A stretch of 64,000 nucleotides of DNA from Limnohabitans sp. (GCF_017848645.1 NZ_JAFEIF010000036.1:1-64000); one strand, 5' to 3'. Numbered from the stretch's first letter, positions 45,160 through 55,547 are shown. Program-made: numbers and translations. The notes: a model not told the origin generated them from the letters alone.

Positions 45160-46962
45160 TCAGGCGGTGGTTTCCTCGGCGGGGTGACGAGCGGCGTTGG
45201 CGGCGGCTTTGAACGGGTCTTGGCCGACGCGGCGCAGGGTGTCGATGAAGGCTTCGGCCTTGTGGCCTTGGCTGGTGCGCAGGGCTTTGTAGGTGTCCAA
45301 AATCGCTTCGATCACATCAGGCACTTCAAACGACGAGAACGAAGGGCCGACCACCTTGCCCGCCACGGTGGGGCCTGACAGCGCTTTGCCGTCCGAGCCG
45401 CCCAGCGTGACCTGGTACCACTCCTTGCCGTCTTTGTCCACGCCCAAAATGCCGATGTGGCCCGAGTGGTGGTGACCACAAGAGTTGATGCAGCCGCTGA
45501 TGTGGAAGTCGATGTGACCCAGGTCGTTCAGCTCGTCCAAGTCTTGGTAGCGCTCGGTGATGGCGGCGGCCAAAGGCAGGGAGCGGGCATTGGCCAGGGC
45601 GCAGTAATCGCCGCCGGGGCAGGCGATCATGTCGGTCAACAGGCCAATATTGGGCTGGGCCAGGCCCAGCGCTTTGGCTTCGAGCCACAGAGCGTGCAGC
45701 TGGTCCAGGCGCACCCAGGGCAGCACCAGGTTTTGGGTGTGGGTCACGCGGGCTTCGCCAGCGGAGTATTTGGCCACCAGCGCCGCAGCGGCATCGAGCT
45801 GGTCGGCGGTGGCGTCGCCCGGCGCTTGGCCCGTGCGCTTGAAGGACAAACTCACGGCGCGCAGGGCTGGGTTTTGGTGGGGCTTGACGTTTTGCGCGAT
45901 CCAGCGGGCAAAGGCTGGCGTTTTGGCCGATTCGATGCTGACATCGGCTTCGGCCTTGGCGGCCCATGACGCATCGTTTGGCAGGTTCAACGCAGGCGCG
46001 GCAAAGCAGGCGGCCACGCGGTCGAACTCGGCTTGCGGGATGGTGTGCAGGCCGCCGTCCTTGACCAGAATGTCCTGGTACTCGGCCTCGACTTCGTCAA
46101 AGTAACGTTGACCTTCGGCTTTGACCAAAATTTTGATGCGGGCTTTGTAGATGTTGTCGCGGCGGCCCCAGCGGTTGTAGACGCGGATCACGGCTTCGAG
46201 GTAATTCATGATCTGGTTCCAGGGCAGGAACTCGCGGATCTGCGTGCCCACCGTGGGCGTGCGGCCCATGCCGCCGCCCACCAGCACCTTGAAGCCCACC
46301 TCGCCTGCCGCGTTCTTGACCATCTGCAGGCCCACGTCGTGCCAGCCAATGGCGGCGCGGTCTTCCGCAGCGCCGGTGATGGCGATCTTGAATTTGCGGG
46401 GCAAAAAGGCGAACTCGGGGTGCAGCGTGCTCCACTGGCGAATCAGCTCGGCGTAGGGGCGTGGATCGACCACTTCGTCCACCGCTACACCGGCCAGCTC
46501 GTCGGTGGTGGTGTTGCGGATGCAGTTGCCGCTGGTCTGGATGCCGTGCAGGTTCACGCTGGACAAAAGGTCCATCACGTCGGCCGATTTGGACAGGGGA
46601 ATCCAGTTGAACTGCACGTTCTGGCGGGTGGTGAAGTGGCCGCAGTTGGTGGTCAGCTTGGGGGCCAAGCCGGCGATTTTGTCTTGCGTGGCCTGGGCTT
46701 GGGCCAGCAGGGCGGCGTCGGGCGTGTCGTATTCCCGGGCAATTTGGGCCAGCACTTGGAGCTGGGGGGCCGAGATTTCGCCATAAGGCACGGCCACACG
46801 CAGCATGGGGGCGTAGCGCTGCACGTACCAGCCGTTTTGCAGGCGCAGGGGCTTGAACTCGTCGGCGCTCAGCTGGCCTGCCTGAAAGCGCTCGAGTTGG
46901 TCGCGGTGCTGTGCGGCGCGGGCGCGCACGAACTGTTTGTCAAATTCGGTGTATCGGTACAT
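45160..46962 (-). CDS. cysI: Nitrite/sulfite reductase hemoprotein
   Basis: NCGHFTTRQNVQFNWIPL; siroheme/Fe-S motif ACPGGDYCALANA ... HISGCINSCGHHHSGHIG. Confidence 0.95.
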   Translation of the reverse strand: MYRYTEFDKQFVRARAAQHRDQLERFQAGQLSADEFKPLRLQNGWYVQRYAPMLRVAVPYGEISAPQLQVLAQIAREYDTPDAALLAQAQATQDKIAGLAPKLTTNCGHFTTRQNVQFNWIPLSKSADVMDLLSSVNLHGIQTSGNCIRNTTTDELAGVAVDEVVDPRPYAELIRQWSTLHPEFAFLPRKFKIAITGAAEDRAAIGWHDVGLQMVKNAAGEVGFKVLVGGGMGRTPTVGTQIREFLPWNQIMNYLEAVIRVYNRWGRRDNIYKARIKILVKAEGQRYFDEVEAEYQDILVKDGGLHTIPQAEFDRVAACFAAPALNLPNDASWAAKAEADVSIESAKTPAFARWIAQNVKPHQNPALRAVSLSFKRTGQAPGDATADQLDAAAALVAKYSAGEARVTHTQNLVLPWVRLDQLHALWLEAKALGLAQPNIGLLTDMIACPGGDYCALANARSLPLAAAITERYQDLDELNDLGHIDFHISGCINSCGHHHSGHIGILGVDKDGKEWYQVTLGGSDGKALSGPTVAGKVVGPSFSSFEVPDVIEAILDTYKALRTSQGHKAEAFIDTLRRVGQDPFKAAANAARHPAEETTA

Positions 46963-47290
46963 GGTTTTTCTGGTCGCAAAAAGCAGGTTTCAAAATGCTG
47001 GGGCGCTCGCGCCATTCCAAGCTGGGGTTTGACGCGCATCGCAGGCCTTGCGTTGTGTCGCCACCTTGGTTGTCCGCCAAGGGCTTGGGATGGGCGTGAC
47101 TGTAAAGGTGCTTTATGCCAAAACCAACGATTTATTTGTTGGGTATATATGCTTTTGGCTTATATGGGCGTGTCAGGGCACGAAGGCGCTTGGAGACAAG
47201 GCGCTTGGGCAACATCCAAAAAGTTCTGCGCCCATCCAGAAGGGCGCACGCGCAGGCAAGACACCCTGCGAGCGGGTGACGGGTTCGGGT

Positions 47291-48178
47291 TCAGCGCTTG
47301 CCGCGGCCGAAGGCCTTGATGGGGTTGAAGCCCGTCAACAAGGCAGAGGCCATCAAGATGAACAGCACCCCGGGCAGCATGCCTGCGGTCAGTGGCTCGC
47401 CCAAAAACAGGGCGCCCCAGGTCACGCCAAAAAGCGGAATCAAAAAAGCCGACGAGGTGGAAGCGCTGGCCGGTATGTCGCGCATCAGGCGCATGCTGAT
47501 CCAGTAGGTGAAGCCCGAGGTGACCGCGCCCAGAACCAACAGGGCCAGCAAAGCGGGCATGCCCACCGCCTGGCTGGGGGCGGTGGCAGCGGCTGCGGGC
47601 ACCAGCACCAAGGCGCTTGTCAGGTGCACCACCGCCGAGGCGGGCAGGGCGTGGTGGGCCAAGGTGGCACGCTTCATGAAGATGGCCCCAAAGCCGTAAC
47701 AGGCCGCTGCCACCACACAGGCCAAGGCGGCCAGCACCACGTCCAGGCCCGGGTTCACCGGCCCCAAACTCAGCAACAAAGTCACGCCCAGCAGGCCCAG
47801 CACACAACCCACCCCTTTGCTGGGCGTGAACCTTTCCTGGGCCAGCATGACCCCGGCCAAGACCCCAAACATGGGGGCCGTGGCGTTGAGCACAGCCGAA
47901 TACCCGGCCGGCAAGACCAACCCGGCCCAGTTGTACAAAACAAAGGGCACCACCAACGTCAAGATGCCCAGCCCAGTGAGCGATCGCCAGTGTTCGCGGG
48001 CCGGCCAGGCTTGGCGCGTCCAGCGCATGATGGCGCTGAGCACCAGCGCCGCCAGGGCGCACCGCAGACATGCCATGGCCACAGGTCCAAAAGCCGGGGC
48101 GGCCACGCGGATGAGCGGAAACGAGCCGCCCCAAACGGCCGACAAAAGAACAAGTTGGGTGAATTGGCGTCCGTTCAT
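47291..48178 (-). CDS. EamA/DMT family transporter
   Basis: LLSAVWGGSFPLIRVAAPAFGPVAMACLR; duplicated EamA domains. Confidence 0.9.
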   Translation of the reverse strand: MNGRQFTQLVLLSAVWGGSFPLIRVAAPAFGPVAMACLRCALAALVLSAIMRWTRQAWPAREHWRSLTGLGILTLVVPFVLYNWAGLVLPAGYSAVLNATAPMFGVLAGVMLAQERFTPSKGVGCVLGLLGVTLLLSLGPVNPGLDVVLAALACVVAAACYGFGAIFMKRATLAHHALPASAVVHLTSALVLVPAAAATAPSQAVGMPALLALLVLGAVTSGFTYWISMRLMRDIPASASTSSAFLIPLFGVTWGALFLGEPLTAGMLPGVLFILMASALLTGFNPIKAFGRGKR

Positions 48179-48322
48179 GGCCTAGTCATTATCGGTGGGT
48201 GGCGGTTTGGGCTTGGGGTCTTTTGGGGTCGCGCGCACCAAGGTTTTTGGATGTCTCTCAGGCGACAGTTTGACGTGTGGCTGTTACAGTCGCTTCCTTG
48301 CTCCATTGACCCCTAGGACCCG

Positions 48323-49522
48323 ATGATGAAACGCCTGATTGCCACTGGCTTGCTGAGCGCAGCCGCCACCACTGTTTTGGCCCAGACCCCGATCAAAATT
48401 GGGGAGATCAACAGCTATTCGGCCATCCCGCAGTTCACCCAGCCCTACAAACAAGGCTGGCAGCTGGCCGTGGAACAGATCAACGCCAAAGGCGGCCTGT
48501 TGGGCCGCAAGGTCGAAGTCATCGCTCGCGACGATGCGGGCAAGCCCGACGAGGCCTTGCGCCACGCGATTGAGCTGAGCTCCAAAGAGAAAGTGGACAT
48601 CCTGGCCGGGGGCTTTTTGTCCAACGTGGGCCTGGCGCTGGCCGACCATGCGGCCAAAAACAAGCGCTTGTTCATCGCCAGCGAGCCCTTGACCGACGCC
48701 ATCGTCTGGGAAAAAGGCAACCGCTACACCTTCCGCCTGCGCGCCAGCACCTACATGCAAGCGGCCATGCTGGTGGAAGAAGCGGCCAAGATGCCCGCCA
48801 AGCGCTGGGCCACCATCGCGCCCAACTACGAATACGGCCAAAGCGCGGTGGCCAACTTCAAGGCCTTGCTGCAAGCCAAGCGCCCGGACATCGAGTTTGT
48901 GAGCGAGCAGTGGCCCGCCCAAGGCAAGATCGATGCGGGCAGCACCCTTACGGCCACCATGGCCGCCAAGCCCGATGCGATCTTCAATGTGACCTTTGGG
49001 GCCGATCTGGCCCGCTTGGTGCGTGAGGGCAACCAACGCAATGTGTTCCCCAAAACCCCGGTGGTGTCCATGTTGTCGGGCGAGCCCGAGTACCTGGAGG
49101 TGCTCAAGGACGAAACGCCCAAGGGCTGGATCGTGACCGGCTACCCCTGGGACCAGATCGACACGCCCGAGCACGCCAGCTTTGCCGCCAATTACTACAA
49201 GAAATTCAACGAAAACCCCAAGCTCGGCTCGGTAGTGGGTTACGCCACCATGCAGTCGATTTTTGCGGGCATCCAAAAGGCCGGCAGCGTGGACAACGAG
49301 AAACTGGTGGTCGCCATGCGTGGCCTGAAGTTCAGCACGCCCTTTGGCCCGGCCGAGTACCGCGCGATTGACCAGCAGTCGACCATGGGCGCGTATGTGG
49401 GCAAGCTCGATCAGCGCGGCGGCAAGGGCACCATGGTGCAGTGGCGCTATGCCGACGGTAAAAATTATTTGCCCACCGACGCCTATGTCAAGGCGCGACG
49501 CCCCGCCGATGCGATGAAGTGA
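48323..49522 (+). CDS. ABC transporter periplasmic ligand-binding protein, LivJ-type
   Basis: Signal peptide; GWQLAVEQINAKGGLLGRKVEVIARDDAGKPDEALRHAIEL. Confidence 0.92.
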   Translation: MMKRLIATGLLSAAATTVLAQTPIKIGEINSYSAIPQFTQPYKQGWQLAVEQINAKGGLLGRKVEVIARDDAGKPDEALRHAIELSSKEKVDILAGGFLSNVGLALADHAAKNKRLFIASEPLTDAIVWEKGNRYTFRLRASTYMQAAMLVEEAAKMPAKRWATIAPNYEYGQSAVANFKALLQAKRPDIEFVSEQWPAQGKIDAGSTLTATMAAKPDAIFNVTFGADLARLVREGNQRNVFPKTPVVSMLSGEPEYLEVLKDETPKGWIVTGYPWDQIDTPEHASFAANYYKKFNENPKLGSVVGYATMQSIFAGIQKAGSVDNEKLVVAMRGLKFSTPFGPAEYRAIDQQSTMGAYVGKLDQRGGKGTMVQWRYADGKNYLPTDAYVKARRPADAMK

Positions 49523-49592
49523 GGCGGGTTGGCGTCAGCGCCTGAAATGGATTCATCCCCGGGGTCAGGGTTTGGCCGCCCGGGGTGACCTT

Positions 49593-51047
49593 TCAAGGGC
49601 GGGCGGGTGCAGCCCTCACGCTTTCCTGCAGGACCTCGGAGACCCTGCGCACCTGGATCTGGGGCGGAAGGTTTTCCCGGACTTTGTAGTTCTGGGCCCG
49701 CTCTTGTGACCGGAACGGTCCGGTGATCACCAAAAACCGGCCACCCGTGGCCGCGCTTTTGCGCATGAGCACGCGAGCATTGGCCAGCTCGGCCCGCGTT
49801 CGGATCAGGCTTTGGGCCTGTGTGGCGGTTTGAAAGGTGCCATGTTCCAGAACGAAGAACTCGGGTGATTGCTGGGCCAACCAGCGCACGCCCCGCAGGG
49901 CCACGTCTGGCAATTCGGCGGTGTTGTCTGCAGGCACAGACGTGGGTGGCAGGGCCGCGGGTTCGGCCGTTGCGGTGGATGCCACCCGTTCTGCGGCCTG
50001 GCTCGGCGCTGTGTTGGCAGCGGTCGGATCGGTTGGCTGGGGGGCCGATGTCGAAGGCACTGGGGGTGCTTCCAGCGCAGAAGCCTGAGGCGCAGCCGGT
50101 GAAGCATCAGGTGCAGAAGCCGCTTCGGTAGCAGGTACCGCCGCAGGTACAGGCCGCTCAGCTGCCAAGGATGGTGCCGACTTGGGGGCTCCAAAGTGAA
50201 GCCATGTGCCCCAAGCGGCCAGGACCAACACGGCCGCCCAGCCCAACCATGCCAAGCGCTTCGGGGGTTGGACAAGTGAAGGGTTTGTGGGGCCAGAGGG
50301 GCTTGTAGGAGCCTGGGGCATTGCTGTGGGCGCTGCCAGGATGGGGTCTTCGGCAAGGGCAACAGTTTCGGCTGGTTTTGCAAGTACAACCGGTTCGACT
50401 GCTGCGGCAGGCACAACAGGTTCTGTGGGTGCAGCGGGCTCGGCAGGCGGAAAAAAAGGCTCGACAGGCTCAAAAAAAGGCTCTATCGGTTCAGCAGGCG
50501 CAACAGTTGCCACAGGTGCCACAGGTGCCACAGGTGCGGGCTCCGCCGTCCACTGTGAGTGGGGCTGGGCGGGGTTCATGCTGGCGAGGGCCGCACTGTT
50601 TTGCCCACCTGGCTGCTCCAGGCACAGCAGCACCCAGCGCCAACACAAGCCAGGCAGGTGGCGGGTGAGGTCTTGCAACATCTGCACATCGGAGGCGGGC
50701 AGATGTTCGGCATGGGTGACGATGGCAATTTGCCTGGGCAAGCCGGGGGACGATGGTGCTTGCATCGCCTGGGTCAGCCCCAATTCCGCGATGCCTTGGT
50801 TGATGTGGCTGAGCAACGCCAGGCGCTGATCCCCTGTGAAATGTTCCACCACAACAGCAGGTGCTTGGCTGCGCCACAAGGCTTCCAAGGACTGGGCTGC
50901 ACGCGCCATGGCCTCGCTGTCCTGGCTCCAAATGATCAGGTTTTGATCATCTTTTAAAACGACCTGGCCCAGATCCTCCAGCGCAGCTGCGGGTTCTTGC
51001 GGCCGGGAGGGGGCAGATGGGCTGGGGTGAGACGGGCCAGGGAGCAT
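49593..51047 (-). CDS. SPOR-domain/DamX-like protein with Pro-rich linker
   Basis: Cytoplasmic N-domain, TM LAWLGWAAVLVLAAWGTWLHF, C-terminal SPOR-like FFVLEHGTFQTATQAQSLIRTRAELANARVLMRKSAATGGRFLVITGPFRSQERAQNYKVRE. Confidence 0.7.
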   Translation of the reverse strand: MLPGPSHPSPSAPSRPQEPAAALEDLGQVVLKDDQNLIIWSQDSEAMARAAQSLEALWRSQAPAVVVEHFTGDQRLALLSHINQGIAELGLTQAMQAPSSPGLPRQIAIVTHAEHLPASDVQMLQDLTRHLPGLCWRWVLLCLEQPGGQNSAALASMNPAQPHSQWTAEPAPVAPVAPVATVAPAEPIEPFFEPVEPFFPPAEPAAPTEPVVPAAAVEPVVLAKPAETVALAEDPILAAPTAMPQAPTSPSGPTNPSLVQPPKRLAWLGWAAVLVLAAWGTWLHFGAPKSAPSLAAERPVPAAVPATEAASAPDASPAAPQASALEAPPVPSTSAPQPTDPTAANTAPSQAAERVASTATAEPAALPPTSVPADNTAELPDVALRGVRWLAQQSPEFFVLEHGTFQTATQAQSLIRTRAELANARVLMRKSAATGGRFLVITGPFRSQERAQNYKVRENLPPQIQVRRVSEVLQESVRAAPARP

Positions 51048-51166
51048 TGGAAACTGAATGTTGCGTAATGGATCCCCGATTAAACACCAAGCAAGCGGGC
51101 CCCTTGGTCGCCCCATCGGCGAGTTTGTCGCTCAAAGCAGCGCACACCCTGCGCCAGGGCGGCGGC

Positions 51167-52792
51167 TCAGGTGGGCAGCAGGGCGGCAGCGTCTGCGGGC
51201 ACGCCCCAATGCCCCGCTTGGCTGGCATGCCAGAACTCGGCAAAGGGGCTGGGCAGTGGCTGGGCCCCCGCCTCACCGCGCAAGAGCTGACCGGTTGCCA
51301 GCGTGTCGATGCTCGAAGCCAGGGTGCGGGCCTGTCCGTCGGCATTGCGCAACATGAGGTGTTTGGGCGTGATGTCGCCCGGTTTTTGCAGACCCGCTGC
51401 GCCCACCAGGTCGGCCAGCGCATGCAAAGTGTTGGCATGGAAGTAATACACCCGCTCGGCCTTGTCGGTCACCACGATGGCGCGCTGGCGCACCGGGTCT
51501 TGTGTGGCCACGCCGGTGGGGCAGTGGTCGGTGTGGCAGCTGCGTGACTGGATGCAGCCCAGGGCAAACATGAAGCCCCGTGCCGAATTGCACCAATCGG
51601 CCCCAAGCGCCAAGCAACGTGCGATGTCAAAGGCCGAAATCACTTTGCCCGATGCGCCAATCCGGATCCGATCGCGCAGACCCGCGCCCACCAAACTGTT
51701 GTGCACCAAGCGCAACCCATCGCGCAGCGGCATGCCCATGTGGTCGGCAAACTCGATGGGGGCAGCGCCCGTGCCGCCTTCGGAGCCATCGACCACGATG
51801 AAGTCCGGTGTTTGGCCGGTTTCCACCATGGCTTTGACCACCGAAAACCATTCGGCCGGATGGCCCACGCACAGCTTGATGCCCACCGGCTTGCCGCCCG
51901 AGAGTTCGCGCAGTTGCCCCACAAAACCCAACAACTCCAGCGGGGTGCTGAAGGCCGAATGTCGGGCCGGAGAGACGCAGTCCTGGCCCATGGGCACGCC
52001 GCGCGCTTCGGCAATCTCGGGGCTGACTTTGGCCTTGGGCAAAACCCCGCCATGACCGGGTTTGGCCCCTTGAGAGAGTTTCAGCTCGATCATCTTGACC
52101 TGCGGCGAGCGGGCCTGCTCGGCAAAGCGAACGGGATCAAAACGGCCCTCTGGGGTGCGGCAGCCAAAATAACCCGAAGCAATCTGCCAGATCAGATCAC
52201 CCCCGGGCTCGCGGTGGTGCCGGGAGATGCTGCCTTCACCGGTGTCGTGTGCAAACTGCCCCATTGCCGCGCCCTTGTTGAGGGCCTTCACGGCATTGGG
52301 CGACAAGGCCCCGAAGCTCATGCCAGAAATGTTCAGCAGTGACAGCGCGTAAGGCTGCTGGCATTGGTGTGCACCCACCTCGACTCTGAAGCTGGCCGGG
52401 TCCAAGTGTGTCGGTTGCAGGGAATGCGTGACCCACTCGGATTGGGCGGCGTACATGTCCTTGATGCTGCCAAAGCCGCGCTTGTCGTTTTGCACCTTCG
52501 AGCGGGCGTAGACCATGGCCCTCTGATTGCGCGAAAAAGGCAGTTTCTCCTCGTCGTCCTCCAGAAAATACTGCCGGATTTCCGGGCGTATGTACTCCAT
52601 GCCATAACGCAGCCGACCCGTGAGCGGGTAGTTGCGGCGTACGGCTTGTTTGGTTTGCTTGAAGTCCAGCCAGCCCAGCACAAACAGCAGACCAAAACTG
52701 CCGCTGACCCAGATCGAATAGGGCCATGCCACCAACGCGGCGGGTGCCGTCACCAGCCAAGGCAAATACCTGGAAAAAGACTGTTGGGCCAT
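51167..52792 (-). CDS. FMN-binding glutamate synthase-domain protein (stand-alone)
   Basis: HGGVLPKAKVSPEIAEARG; VDGSEGGTGAAPIEFADHMGMPLRDGL; CHTDHCPTGVATQDP; two N-terminal TM-like segments. Confidence 0.92.
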   Translation of the reverse strand: MAQQSFSRYLPWLVTAPAALVAWPYSIWVSGSFGLLFVLGWLDFKQTKQAVRRNYPLTGRLRYGMEYIRPEIRQYFLEDDEEKLPFSRNQRAMVYARSKVQNDKRGFGSIKDMYAAQSEWVTHSLQPTHLDPASFRVEVGAHQCQQPYALSLLNISGMSFGALSPNAVKALNKGAAMGQFAHDTGEGSISRHHREPGGDLIWQIASGYFGCRTPEGRFDPVRFAEQARSPQVKMIELKLSQGAKPGHGGVLPKAKVSPEIAEARGVPMGQDCVSPARHSAFSTPLELLGFVGQLRELSGGKPVGIKLCVGHPAEWFSVVKAMVETGQTPDFIVVDGSEGGTGAAPIEFADHMGMPLRDGLRLVHNSLVGAGLRDRIRIGASGKVISAFDIARCLALGADWCNSARGFMFALGCIQSRSCHTDHCPTGVATQDPVRQRAIVVTDKAERVYYFHANTLHALADLVGAAGLQKPGDITPKHLMLRNADGQARTLASSIDTLATGQLLRGEAGAQPLPSPFAEFWHASQAGHWGVPADAAALLPT

Positions 52793-53057
52793 GGGAACTC
52801 CTGCAATGCTGCCCGCCTGTCAGGGCGACGCGGGTGGGTGGATGAAGCAAAGTGCTGCCATGGTGAACGAATTGGCTGATTTTGTACAGGGTATTGCTAC
52901 TAATGATGTTTAAGATAAAAATTTTGATTTATTCAAAATAAATGTGTAATTTAAAATGAGTGACTGACGGATGAGGTGAAAGGGATTCGCAAAGAGATCG
53001 AGGAGGCGTGCCAAAGCCAGGCGGTTCCCAACCTCAGTGGCGCGAAGATCCAGGCTC

Positions 53058-54212
53058 TCAAGCCTTGACAAATCGCTCGGCCGCCAAGTGCTTGGACAAG
53101 GCGGCTGGCAGGGGGTGCGGTTCGTTGTTCAGCTGCGTGGCGATGAGTTCACCACACAACACGGCCAGGCTGATGCCGCGCGCGCCCATGCCGGTGCTCA
53201 GGCACAGGCCTGGCAGGCGGGCGCGGTCTATGGGGCCGACCGCAGGCAGGCGGTTGGGCAAGGTGCAGCGCACGCCGGCCCAGCCCTGAACCCGGCCCGG
53301 CTCAAACTGCCCGGCCATGGCCTCGCCCAAAGCGGGCAGCAGCGTGGCCAGGCGCACTTGGTTGGCGGCGTGGTCTTCTTCGCGCACAGGGGCTTGCTGG
53401 CAGTTGCGCTCAAAGGTGGAGCCAATGAACCAGCCCGGCAGCCCCTCGGGTGTGGGCACGCCGCTGATGAAGCTGCCGTGGCCGTTGACCGGAAAAGGCG
53501 GCAGCAGCTGGCGCTGGGCCTCGTTCAAGTCGGCCCTATGGCCAAAACTGACTTGCCCGCGCAAGGGGTTCAGCGGCACGGCAAAACCGGGCAGCGGCTG
53601 CAGCAAAGCCAAGCTGTCAAAGGCGCTGGCCACGATCAGCCAAGGGGCTTGGCCCAGGGTTTGGCCTTGCGCATCGGTCACGGCCCATTCATCGCCGCGA
53701 CGCTCTATGCTCTGCACCTGCTGGCTCCAGCGCACCTGCACACCCGGGGTTTGCAGCTGCGCGGCCACCAGTTGCCTAGGCCGAATCCAGCCCGCCTGAG
53801 CGTGCCAAAGCGCGGGCGAGTCGGGTGGCAGGCCTGCAGCGGCCACTTGCGCCGCAGTGGCCGGGGTGCTGTGGTGCTCGGGTGAGTTGGGCGGCAGGCG
53901 GCGTTTGCCCGCCAAGTTGTGTTCCAGAACGCCAGTCAGTGCCCAGTCGGTGCCGTTGTGCAGCAGGGCCTGGGCGCGCTGCAGCGTGGCCTGAACCCCC
54001 GCACGCGTGATGCGCGAGAGCACGTTGTCGTCGGGTGAAACATGGGGCGCGGCCAAACCGGCGGGCAGGCCCGACGCACCGGCCCCCAAGCTAGAAGCCT
54101 GGTCGAGCACCGTGACCGACCAGCCCCGCACGGCCAAGCTGTGCGCCACGGCCGAGCCTGACAGGCCAGCGCCGATCACCAGCGCATGGCGGGTGTCGGG
54201 TGGCAAGCTCAA
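53058..54212 (-). CDS. mnmC: FAD-dependent oxidoreductase resembling the MnmC C-terminal domain
   Basis: ALVIGAGLSGSAVAHSLAVRGWSVTVLDQ; ASGLPAGLAAPHVSPDDN; GVRCTLPNRLPAVG; HGARGISLAVLCGE-like end. Confidence 0.75.
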   Translation of the reverse strand: MSLPPDTRHALVIGAGLSGSAVAHSLAVRGWSVTVLDQASSLGAGASGLPAGLAAPHVSPDDNVLSRITRAGVQATLQRAQALLHNGTDWALTGVLEHNLAGKRRLPPNSPEHHSTPATAAQVAAAGLPPDSPALWHAQAGWIRPRQLVAAQLQTPGVQVRWSQQVQSIERRGDEWAVTDAQGQTLGQAPWLIVASAFDSLALLQPLPGFAVPLNPLRGQVSFGHRADLNEAQRQLLPPFPVNGHGSFISGVPTPEGLPGWFIGSTFERNCQQAPVREEDHAANQVRLATLLPALGEAMAGQFEPGRVQGWAGVRCTLPNRLPAVGPIDRARLPGLCLSTGMGARGISLAVLCGELIATQLNNEPHPLPAALSKHLAAERFVKA

Positions 54213-54248
54213 GGGATCAAAAAGTTGGGGAACAAGCGCAGTTGGGCA

Positions 54249-54524
54249 TCAACCCGCTGCAGGCGGCACATAGCCCTGAGCCGCGTCGGCGCCGTCACCG
54301 AAGAAATGGTTTTCCATTTGGCGGGCCAGGTACTGGCGGGCGCGCAAGTCGGCCAGGTTCAGTCGGTTTTCATTGACCAGCATGGTCTGGTGCTTGAGCC
54401 AGTCGGCCCAAGCCTGCTTGCTCACGCCTTCCCAGATGCGCTTGCCCAGCTCGCCGGGGTAGGGCGGAAAATCCAGACCCTCTGCTTCTTTGCCGAGTTT
54501 GATGCATTGAACGGTGCGTGCCAT
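54249..54524 (-). CDS. yggX: Fe(2+)-trafficking / oxidative damage protection protein YggX
   Basis: [56 protein letters not shown]; start reassigned. Confidence 0.96.
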   Translation of the reverse strand: MARTVQCIKLGKEAEGLDFPPYPGELGKRIWEGVSKQAWADWLKHQTMLVNENRLNLADLRARQYLARQMENHFFGDGADAAQGYVPPAAG

Positions 54525-54723
54525 GGTGGTGTCTTGCCTTGATGAATCTTTAGAAGCGCTGGTTATACGGATATAGAATTTCCGTATTTCCAGATGGGAG
54601 CGGTTCACACGACAATGCGGGTTGACCCGTTTTCGTGTGGCCGGACAGGCCGTAACTGTAGCAAGCTTTCAGCATCCCCCCGGGGCTTTGGGTCTCTTGA
54701 CTCCCAACACACAGCAATACCAA

Positions 54724-55500
54724 ATGAGTGCATTTCTTGAAGAACGCGTTTTGAGCGTTCACCACTGGACCGACCGCCTGTTCAGCTTCACCACAACCCG
54801 TGACCAGGCTCTGCGCTTCTCCAACGGCCACTTCACCATGATCGGCCTGCGCGGCGACAACGGCAAACCGCTGCTGCGTGCTTACTCGATCGCCAGCGCC
54901 AACTACGAAGAGCACCTGGAGTTCTTGAGCATCAAGGTGCCCGATGGCCCGCTGACCTCCCGGCTGCAACACATCCAGGTGGGTGACACCATCGTCGTCG
55001 GCCGCAAACCCACCGGCACCTTGCTGTGCGACTACTTGTTGCCCGGCAAAAACCTGTACCTCATGGGCACAGGCACGGGCTTGGCACCCTTCATGAGCAT
55101 CATCCGCGACCCCGAAACCTATGAGCGCTTTGAAAAAGTGATCCTGGTGCACGGCGTGCGCCAGGTCAATGAACTGGCCTACCACGACTACATCTCGAAA
55201 GAGCTACCCGCCCACGAGTTTCTGGGCGAGATGGTCAGCCAGCAACTGCTGTACTACCCCACCGTGACCCGCGAGCCCTACAAAAACCAGGGCCGCGTGA
55301 CCGAGCTCATGGAGAACGGCAAGCTCTTTGCCGATCTGGGCCTGCCCCCGCTCAATCCCGAAACCGACCGCGTCATGATTTGTGGCTCGCCCGAAATGCT
55401 CAAAGACCTCAAGCGCATTTGCGAAGAGCGCGGTCTGAAAGAAGGCAACACCAGCACGCCCGGCGCTTTCGTCATCGAGCGGGCTTTTGCAGACGCCTGA
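54724..55500 (+). CDS. fpr: Ferredoxin-NADP reductase, Fpr type
   Basis: LRAYSIASANYEEHLEFLSIKV; LYLMGTGTGLAPFMSIIRDPE; GAFVIERAFADA C-terminus; start reassigned to MSAFLEER. Confidence 0.94.
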   Translation: MSAFLEERVLSVHHWTDRLFSFTTTRDQALRFSNGHFTMIGLRGDNGKPLLRAYSIASANYEEHLEFLSIKVPDGPLTSRLQHIQVGDTIVVGRKPTGTLLCDYLLPGKNLYLMGTGTGLAPFMSIIRDPETYERFEKVILVHGVRQVNELAYHDYISKELPAHEFLGEMVSQQLLYYPTVTREPYKNQGRVTELMENGKLFADLGLPPLNPETDRVMICGSPEMLKDLKRICEERGLKEGNTSTPGAFVIERAFADA

Positions 55501-55547
55501 AGCCCGCAGGGCTTTGTGAACCCGCTCGCACACACCTGTACCGACAC

